Positions 50,727 through 55,623 of a stretch of 55,623 nucleotides of DNA are shown in pieces. The stretch spans positions 1 through 55,623 of the forward strand of contig DATKAE010000057.1 in the NCBI GenBank assembly GCA_035498405.1. Direction: 5' to 3'. Under the pieces are notes generated by a model, which saw nothing but the letters and a program-made list of their open reading frames with translations, ran no database searches and was not told the DNA's origin. Position 1 is the first letter of the stretch; every line of letters starts with the position of its first letter. This stretch comes from DATBFU01 sp035498405 (GTDB lineage: Bacteria; Acidobacteriota; Thermoanaerobaculia; UBA5066; Gp7-AA6). Position numbers and translations under genes: made by a program.

Positions 50727-51786
50727 CCGCCCCGGCTCCGGGCGAGAGGAAAAGGAGGAGGCGGGTACGCCCTCGACACCCGCGGTGACCGAGGGCGTGA
50801 AGACGGCCGCCTCCGAAGCCGCGCCCGACGAGTCCGCTCCACCCGAGAGAGAATCAGCGCCGCCAGGGCCCGCGCCGGCCGCGGCCGCAGCCGCTTCGGA
50901 AAGCGCTCCTCCCCGTCTCACCCTCCGGGAACGCCTCCGAGAGCCCGAAGAGAGTCCGATCGACGTGCCGCTTCGGAAACTTCGCGCGCGAACGCGGCGC
51001 GACTTCCTGCTCTTCTCCGCCGGCGCCCTCGGCGCGGCCGCGGGGTTCTGGTGGCTGTTGCCCGACCGCGCGCGGCGGGAGCATCTGACGCCGGCGCTAC
51101 GCGACTGGCTCGACTCCTGGGAAGCGCGCGTCGGGGCCACGCGCGAACGACGCGAGAAGTTCCTCAATCACTCCCTGACCTTCGACGACGACGTCGCCGA
51201 GGCGCTCTACTCGCCGACGCGCTCGGTCCGGACCTACTCCCGGTCGCAGGTCACGCCGCTGCGCAACAACTACAACGGCGTCATACCCAAGCCCGACTAC
51301 ATCCCGAGCTGGTCGTTGACCGTCTCCGGCCTGGCCTCGGGTCGGAGCGAGCGGCTCACGATCGCGGACCTGCTTTCGGAATTCAGCCGCCATGACCAGG
51401 TCACGCGGCTCTGCTGTGTCGAGGGGTGGAGCGCGGTGGCGTGGTGGGGGGGCTTGCGGTTCTCCGACCTCCTGAGCGCCTACCCGCCCGCGGCGGGGGC
51501 CCGGTGGGCAAAGCTCGAGTCGGCCGTCGGCCTAGACGCGGGCGGAAATCCTGACCCCTACTACGTCTCGATCGACCTGCCCACCGCTCGCCATCCGCAG
51601 ACGCTGCTCGCCACACACCTGTCGGGGCGCCCCTTGACAGTGGCTCACGGAGCGCCGTTGCGCCTGTTGGCGCCGATGAAGCTCGGGCTCAAGAACATCA
51701 AAGCGATCACTTCGATCGTTTACTCCACCGAGGAGCCGGCGGACTATTGGAACGAGCGGGGCTACTCGAAGTACGACGGTCTCTAG
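50716..51786 (+). CDS. Sulfite-oxidase-family molybdopterin oxidoreductase
   Basis: 356 residues. A Pro/Glu/Ala-rich 90-residue N-terminal extension precedes a twin-arginine signal (TRRDFLLFSAGALGAAAGFWW, Arg94-Arg95). The oxidoreductase domain starts near 150; RLCCVEGWSAVAWWGG carries the molybdenum-ligand cysteine (Cys234 by family comparison; Cys233 is adjacent). Other motifs are NNYNGVIPKPDYIPSWSLTVSGL and TAITSIVYS-type ITSIVYS plus PAPLRLLAPMKLG-like. It is YedY/MsrP-like with its membrane cytochrome b encoded just upstream. Physiological substrate (sulfite, methionine sulfoxide or other) is not readable. Confidence 0.88.
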   Translation: METDRPGSGREEKEEAGTPSTPAVTEGVKTAASEAAPDESAPPERESAPPGPAPAAAAAASESAPPRLTLRERLREPEESPIDVPLRKLRARTRRDFLLFSAGALGAAAGFWWLLPDRARREHLTPALRDWLDSWEARVGATRERREKFLNHSLTFDDDVAEALYSPTRSVRTYSRSQVTPLRNNYNGVIPKPDYIPSWSLTVSGLASGRSERLTIADLLSEFSRHDQVTRLCCVEGWSAVAWWGGLRFSDLLSAYPPAAGARWAKLESAVGLDAGGNPDPYYVSIDLPTARHPQTLLATHLSGRPLTVAHGAPLRLLAPMKLGLKNIKAITSIVYSTEEPADYWNERGYSKYDGL

Positions 51787-51901
51787 CCAAGCCTTTCTCC
51801 GGCTCACTCGGCGCCGCCTTCGCGTGCCCTATGGTGCGTTTGCTTCATGACGCGCCAGGCGATCGGCCTCAGCATGGAGTCCTCCTCAAAGGAGGCGATC
51901 C
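51787..51901 (+). promoter_or_regulatory. Leader of the ribosome hibernation gene
   Basis: 115-base gap. TATGGT near 51830 may be a -10 element. CCTCCT at 51881-51886 and AGGAGG at 51890-51895 could pair around a 3-base loop, hiding the Shine-Dalgarno. Confidence 0.45.
51881..51895 (+). promoter_or_regulatory. Hairpin sequestering the Shine-Dalgarno of the hibernation factor
   Basis: CCTCCT-CAA-AGGAGG: a perfect 6-bp stem in which the 3' arm is the Shine-Dalgarno, 6 bases before the ATG at 51902. In the folded RNA the ribosome-binding site would be masked. Confidence 0.5.
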
Positions 51902-52300
51902 ATGCCATTTCCCTTACAGATCCACTTCATCGACCTCCCGCCCTCCGACGCCATCGCGGCCAAGATCCGGAAGAAATTCGAGGGACTGGAGCGCTACTCC
52001 AACCGCATCCTGACGTGCCACGTCTGGGTCGAGAAGCCCGTCGGGCACCATCGCAAGGGCGTTCTCTACGAGGTCCAGGCCCGACTCGTCCTGCCTGGCG
52101 AGGAGATCGTGGTCGTCGCCCAGCCGCCCGAGGAGGACGTGTACATCGCGGTCCGCAACACCTATGACGCGCTGCGCCGCAAGATCGAGGATCACGAACG
52201 GCGCCAGAGGGGCAGAGCCCAAGCCCATCCCCGCCGGGGGCCGCGCACCGAGCCAGCTGAGCTGCCGGGCGAAGGCACCAACGACGCCGCTAACGCCTGA
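51902..52300 (+). CDS. Ribosome hibernation promotion factor family (HPF/RaiA-like)
   Basis: 132 residues. PFPLQIHFIDLPPSDAIAAKIRKKFEGLERYSNRILTCHVWVEKPVGHHRKGVLYEVQARLVLPGEEIVV and YIAVRNTYDALRRKIEDHERRQRG match the conserved alpha/beta core with the dsRNA-binding helices; short members bind the small subunit and stall translation in stationary phase. The tail (HPRRGPRTEPAEL) is a short charged extension without the dimerisation domain of long HPF. Strong Shine-Dalgarno may be masked by a hairpin. Single gene. Confidence 0.87.
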   Translation: MPFPLQIHFIDLPPSDAIAAKIRKKFEGLERYSNRILTCHVWVEKPVGHHRKGVLYEVQARLVLPGEEIVVVAQPPEEDVYIAVRNTYDALRRKIEDHERRQRGRAQAHPRRGPRTEPAELPGEGTNDAANA

Positions 52301-52320
52301 GCCCGCGGAGAGGAGAGACG

Positions 52321-53031
52321 ATGACAATCGGCACGGACGCCGCCGCGGCCTCGGAGCGGCTCGTCCGCGTCGGCGCGGGACCCGTCGGCCTCGAAGGAAG
52401 CCTCGTCATCCCGCCCGGCGCGGCGGCCATCGTCGTTTTCGCACACGGCAGCGGAAGCAGCCGCCACAGCCCGCGCAACCGTTTCGTGGCCGCGGCGCTG
52501 CGTCAGGAGCGGCTCGGAACCCTGCTGCTCGACCTCTTGACGGCCGGTGAGGAAGCGATCGACGCCGGGACGGGCCATCTGCGTTTCGACATCGAGCTCC
52601 TGGCCGACCGGCTGGTCGCCGCCACGGACTTCCTGGCGCGGCAGACCTCGACACGCGGCCTGCCCGTCGGCTATTTCGGCGCTTCCACGGGAGCGGCAGC
52701 GGCCCTGGTAGCCGCCGCGCAACGTCCGGACCGGATCGCTGCCGTCGTCTCGCGCGGCGGAAGGCCGGACCTCGCCGGCGGCGCATTGCCGCGGGTAGAG
52801 GCGCCCACACTCTTGATCGTGGGCGGAAACGACTTTCCTGTCATCGATCTGAATCGGGAAGCGATGGCGCAGATGCATTGCAAGCACCGGCTCGAGATCG
52901 TCCCGGGCGCCTCGCACCTCTTCGAAGAGCCGGGCACCCTGGAGGCGGTGGCCCGGCTCGCGCGGACGTGGTTCGCGCAACATCTCGTCCCGAAGGGCGC
53001 GAGTCGCATCGGCTCTCGAACGACTGCCTGA
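52321..53031 (+). CDS. Dienelactone hydrolase-family protein
   Basis: 236 residues. Motifs of the fold: VVFAHGSGSSRHSPRNRFVAAAL (oxyanion loop, HGSGSSRHS signature), GYFGASTGAAAALVAA (nucleophile in G-x-S-x-G), VGGNDFPVI (acid), and GASHLFEEPG (His). This group of small hydrolases sits near phosphoribosyltransferase genes in many genomes; no such partner is next to it here. GGAGAGGAGAGACG precedes the ATG and forms a good Shine-Dalgarno. 20 bases after the hibernation gene. Confidence 0.86.
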   Translation: MTIGTDAAAASERLVRVGAGPVGLEGSLVIPPGAAAIVVFAHGSGSSRHSPRNRFVAAALRQERLGTLLLDLLTAGEEAIDAGTGHLRFDIELLADRLVAATDFLARQTSTRGLPVGYFGASTGAAAALVAAAQRPDRIAAVVSRGGRPDLAGGALPRVEAPTLLIVGGNDFPVIDLNREAMAQMHCKHRLEIVPGASHLFEEPGTLEAVARLARTWFAQHLVPKGASRIGSRTTA

Positions 53032-53049
53032 GGGGAGCGATGAGCGGTT

Positions 53050-53070
53050 GCCGCCTTCCGTCTAGGCGGC
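53050..53070. terminator. Hairpin between convergent genes
   Basis: GCCGCC (53050-53055) and GGCGGC (53065-53070) around a 9-base loop that includes the amrS stop codon. No T-run. Confidence 0.35.
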
Positions 53071-54153
53071 GAATTCCTTGAGGCGCACTGGCAGGCGTCG
53101 GGCGCCCCAGGCTCCGGGGCGCTCCTCGAAGCGTCCCGCGCAGGGTTCCCCGCACGCGGTGCAGCGGCCTTCCTCCAGATTCCAATCGGTCACAACGTAG
53201 CCGTCGCGCCCGATGAGAAGCGCGCCGCAGGCGTGGCACAGCGTGTTGCCGCCCTCGACGTCCGTAATGTTGCCCGTGTAGGCGTAGCGAACCCCGTTTT
53301 GAACTGCGATCCGCCGGGCCTTCCAGAGCGTCGACTCCGGCGTCGGAGGGACGTCCATCATCTTCCAGTCCGGATGGAAGGCCGAAAAGTGCATCGGGAC
53401 ATTCGGTCCGAGATTCTCGACCACCCACCGCGTCATCTCCTGGATCTCTCTTTCCGAATCGTTGTAGCCGGGGATCACCAGGTTCGTCACTTCCAGCCAG
53501 ACCTTCGTTTCCTTCTTGAGATAGACGAGTGTCTCGAGCACGGGCTCCAGGTGCGCGCCCGTCACCTCCCAGTAGAACTTCTCGGTGAACGCCTTCAAAT
53601 CGACGTTGGCGGCGTCGATGTGGTCATAGAACTCGCGCCGCGGCTCTGGGCACATGTAACCCGCCGTCACCGCCACAGCCGCGAGACCCGCCTCCCGACA
53701 GGCGGCGGCGACATCCACGGCGTACTCGAAGAAGATCGTGGGGTCGTTGTAGGTGAAGGCAACGCTTCGGCAGCCGAGCTGCCGCGCCGCGCGGGCGATC
53801 CGCTCGGGCGACGCCTCGTCGGCGAGCTTCGAGATCTCGCGCGACTTGCTGATGTCCCAGTTCTGACAGAACTTGCAGGACAGATTGCATCCCTCGGTGC
53901 CGAAGGAGAGCACGGGCGTGCCCGGCAGGAAATGGTTCAAGGGCTTCTTCTCGATCGGATCCACGCAGAAGCCGCTCGAGCGCCCGTAGGTCGTCAGCAC
54001 GATCTCGCCTTCCTCGCAGGCCCGCACGAAGCAAAGACCACGCTGTCCCTCCCGAAGCGTGCAGAATCGCGGACAAACATCACACTGCACCCGCCCGTCT
54101 TCCAGCCGGTGCCAGTACTTCGTCGAAACAACGGGACCCTTCGACTTCGCCAT
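53062..54153 (-). CDS. amrS: AmmeMemoRadiSam system radical SAM enzyme
   Basis: Radical SAM protein; 363 residues from the ATG at 54153, preceded by GGAG, although an ATG at 54204 would extend it by 17. The FeS motif C-x3-C-x2-C is GCNLSCKFCQNWD; an N-terminal cysteine group C-x2-C-x3-C (CDVCPRFC) and a C-terminal CHACG/CTACGEPC pair complete the family layout. LSFGTEGCN, AFTYNDPTIFFEYAVDVAAACREAGLAAVAVTAGYM, VDLKAFTEKFYW and LVIPGYNDSEREIQEMTRWVVENLG are typical. AmrB and AMMECR1 partners are not in this window. Confidence 0.94.
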   Translation of the reverse strand: MAKSKGPVVSTKYWHRLEDGRVQCDVCPRFCTLREGQRGLCFVRACEEGEIVLTTYGRSSGFCVDPIEKKPLNHFLPGTPVLSFGTEGCNLSCKFCQNWDISKSREISKLADEASPERIARAARQLGCRSVAFTYNDPTIFFEYAVDVAAACREAGLAAVAVTAGYMCPEPRREFYDHIDAANVDLKAFTEKFYWEVTGAHLEPVLETLVYLKKETKVWLEVTNLVIPGYNDSEREIQEMTRWVVENLGPNVPMHFSAFHPDWKMMDVPPTPESTLWKARRIAVQNGVRYAYTGNITDVEGGNTLCHACGALLIGRDGYVVTDWNLEEGRCTACGEPCAGRFEERPGAWGARRLPVRLKEFAA

Positions 54154-54273
54154 CGCGCTCCCACCATGCACCGCGCCCCCGGAGAAAGCCAGGTTCGATT
54201 GCATCAGAGTGCTCGCCTACGGTCCCTCGAGCGGCTGATGAAGTCGAATCTTCTCGACTGCGGCGAGCATGGG

Positions 54274-54279
54274 CATACT
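54274..54279 (+). promoter_or_regulatory. -10 element of the CBS gene
   Basis: CATACT, about 22 bases before the ATG at 54302, with the very strong Shine-Dalgarno GGAGGT between. Confidence 0.45.
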
Positions 54280-54301
54280 GACCAGGCGAGGAGGTAGAAG
54301 G

Positions 54302-54781
54302 ATGAAAGTACGCAAGGTCATGCAGAAGGACGTCAAGTACTGCCCGCCCGAGGCGACCGTCGCCGAGGCGGCGAAATTGATGGCGACCAACGACTTGGGC
54401 GTCGTGCCGATCGTCGACGCACAGCATCGGGTCGTCGGGATGTTGACTGACCGGGACATCTGCCTGGAGGTAGGCACGAAGGAGCGACTGGCATCGCACG
54501 TGGCGGTGCGGGAGATCATGAAGAGAAAGGTGTCCGGATGCGGCCCGGATGAGGACATTCATGCGGCCCTCACGCTGATGCAGAACCGCAAGGTGCGCCG
54601 CCTTCCGGTCCTCGACGAAGAGGGCAGGCTGTGCGGGATCCTCTCGATCGACGACGTCGTGCGCTATACGGAGAAGGCCCGCGGCCCGGAGGCCCCGGAG
54701 CTGACGGATGTGGAAGTCGTGGACACTTTCAAGGCGATCACCGGGAAGCCCGTCAAAGAGCATCGGATCGTGCCGGCCTGA
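54302..54781 (+). CDS. CBS-domain pair protein
   Basis: 159 residues from the ATG at 54302, with the perfect Shine-Dalgarno GAGGAGGT 5 bases upstream; a longer start at 54269 is not needed. Two CBS repeats: MKVRKVMQKDVKYCPPEATVAEAAKLMATNDLGVVPIVDAQHRVVGMLTDRDIC and MKRKVSGCGPDEDIHAALTLMQNRKVRRLPVLDEEGRLCGILSIDDVV, with 30 residues of tail. CBS pairs sense adenine nucleotides or S-adenosylmethionine. Partner unknown. Confidence 0.92.
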   Translation: MKVRKVMQKDVKYCPPEATVAEAAKLMATNDLGVVPIVDAQHRVVGMLTDRDICLEVGTKERLASHVAVREIMKRKVSGCGPDEDIHAALTLMQNRKVRRLPVLDEEGRLCGILSIDDVVRYTEKARGPEAPELTDVEVVDTFKAITGKPVKEHRIVPA

Positions 54782-54794
54782 CGGTCTACCTTTT

Positions 54795-54821
54795 CCCCTC
54801 CGCGGCCCAGCCGCGGAGGGG
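54795..54821 (+). terminator. Perfect 11-bp hairpin after the CBS gene
   Basis: CCCCTCCGCGG (54795-54805) and CCGCGGAGGGG (54811-54821) with a 5-base loop. It begins 14 bases after the CBS stop; the following sequence (ACGCTTCTCGCTTC) is pyrimidine-rich but has no T-tract. The stem is very stable and likely limits read-through. Confidence 0.55.
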
Positions 54822-54919
54822 ACGCTTCTCGCTTCAAAGGCGCGGCTCTCGCCAGAGACTGATACAACCGCATCAGACAGGGCTCGTCCGCCGAAACTAC
54901 GATCCAGCCGAGGGTCTTT

Positions 54920-55623
54920 ATGCAAGACCGCCCCGCCTCCCGTAACACCGCTCCTGACGAAGGCCTCTTCCCCGGACTCAACAAATACCTGGAGGAACGT
55001 TTCGGTCCTGAGGCTCGCAGCGCGACCTGCGAACCGCTGTCGACCCCCGGCCGAGAGGTCAAGGAGGGAGGGTACGGCAATCCGTACTTGATCCGCTGGC
55101 CCTCCGCAGGAGGCTTCAAGCGACTCGTTCTGGAAACCGTCCGCCCGGGCGCCTTCGGACACGAGGACCGCGCCGACCGCGCCTCCATCGTCGTTCGGGC
55201 CCAGGACGACTTCGCCGCGCTGCCGCGGCATCTGCCGGTGCTCGGTGCCGGCGCCTTCGGCGCAGACTACGTCCGCAGCCTCGAAGGGACGGGCGAGTTC
55301 TTCTATCTGACCGAGTTTTGCGAGGGTGCGCCCTACGCACGCGATCTCGAGGGCGTGGCCGCGCGCGGTCGAATCGAGGAGTCGGACTTCGCCCGGGCGG
55401 CCGCGCTGGCCGCGTATCTCGCCGACATCCACCGGCAGCCGGCCAGGCACCCCACCTACTGGCGGCGGCGCCTGCGCGATCTGGTCGGGTCGGGCGAGTG
55501 CCTGGCGGGTGTCGCCGACTCGTATCCGGTCCCCTGCGCCTTCGTGGATGCGGCCCTCCTCGAGCGAATCGAGACTCTCGCTCTCTCCTGGAGATACCGC
55601 CTGAGGAACCGCGAGGAGCGCCT
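54920..55623 (+). CDS. Phosphotransferase-like protein (3' end beyond window)
   Basis: 234 residues are visible and the frame is open at the edge. It opens MQDRPASRNTAPDEGLFPGL. VKEGGYGNPYLIRW may be a nucleotide-binding glycine loop and FKRLVLETVRPGAFGHEDRADRASIVVRAQDDFAALPRHLPVLGAG a kinase-like N-lobe; FFYLTEFCEGAPYARDLEGV resembles the hinge of aminoglycoside/choline kinase-type proteins, and LAAYLADIHRQPARHPTYWRRRLRDLVGSGE the following helix. The catalytic HxD and DxD motifs would lie beyond the window, so the assignment is tentative. Confidence 0.7.
   Translation, partial: MQDRPASRNTAPDEGLFPGLNKYLEERFGPEARSATCEPLSTPGREVKEGGYGNPYLIRWPSAGGFKRLVLETVRPGAFGHEDRADRASIVVRAQDDFAALPRHLPVLGAGAFGADYVRSLEGTGEFFYLTEFCEGAPYARDLEGVAARGRIEESDFARAAALAAYLADIHRQPARHPTYWRRRLRDLVGSGECLAGVADSYPVPCAFVDAALLERIETLALSWRYRLRNREER

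Overview
GC-rich (by eye well above 60%), gene-dense bacterial chromosome with diderm genes: lipid A/Kdo/heptose synthesis, type IV pili, a type II secretion-like apparatus and many lipoproteins. No rRNA, tRNA, CRISPR array, phage or intact insertion sequence was seen. Two Asp-box (BNR/sortilin-like) repeat proteins, a C-terminal domain pair of a kind I associate with Acidobacteriota of the Thermoanaerobaculia type, a secretin with a cohesin-like tail and a type II system built on PilM/N/O-like proteins suggest that phylum. That assignment is inference; no marker rRNA is present.

Layout. 1-3.6 kb: an amidohydrolase cut by the window edge, purF, a YjdF-like membrane protein and a secreted HExxH protein. 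3.8-9.4 kb: a large Asp-box protein, an alpha/beta hydrolase, a BON lipoprotein, truA and a small lipoprotein. 9.5-15.3 kb (minus): a metallo-beta-lactamase-fold hydrolase/purS/purQ/purL operon, dut and an M16 peptidase. 15.4-26.9 kb (minus): one long, tightly overlapped run from an ECF sigma factor and its zinc-binding anti-sigma factor through a secretin-N-domain protein, GspF, GspE, PilM-, PilN-, PilO- and PilP/GspC-like proteins, a secretin and three pseudopilins. 27.1-32.6 kb (plus): waaA-lpxK-lpxL-like lipid A genes, a minus-strand HNH protein, and split heptose genes rfaE1/rfaE2. 32.7-40.7 kb (plus): pilB-pilT-pilC-pilS-pilR and a DUF192 lipoprotein. 40.7-41.1 kb: a 266-bp element with perfect 17-bp terminal inverted repeats. 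41.1-47.0 kb: a second Asp-box protein, galU, a FmdB zinc ribbon, a DUF4388 protein, moeA and a hydrolase. 47.1-49.8 kb (minus): a Lol-like ABC ATPase, permease and outer-membrane lipoprotein-sorting protein. 49.9-55.6 kb: a cytochrome b/molybdopterin oxidoreductase pair (moeA lies about 5 kb away), a ribosome hibernation factor, a hydrolase, an AmmeMemoRadiSam-type radical SAM enzyme, a CBS protein and a truncated phosphotransferase-like gene.

Most notable. (1) Five unrelated genes have a -10-like hexamer followed by exactly six bases and then a GTG start, which predicts leaderless transcripts. (2) The secretion operon carries its own sigma/anti-sigma pair, uses PilMNO-type inner-membrane parts, ends its secretin with a cohesin-like domain, and includes a pseudopilin lacking the conserved Glu5. 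(3) A small inverted-repeat element lies next to pilR/DUF192.
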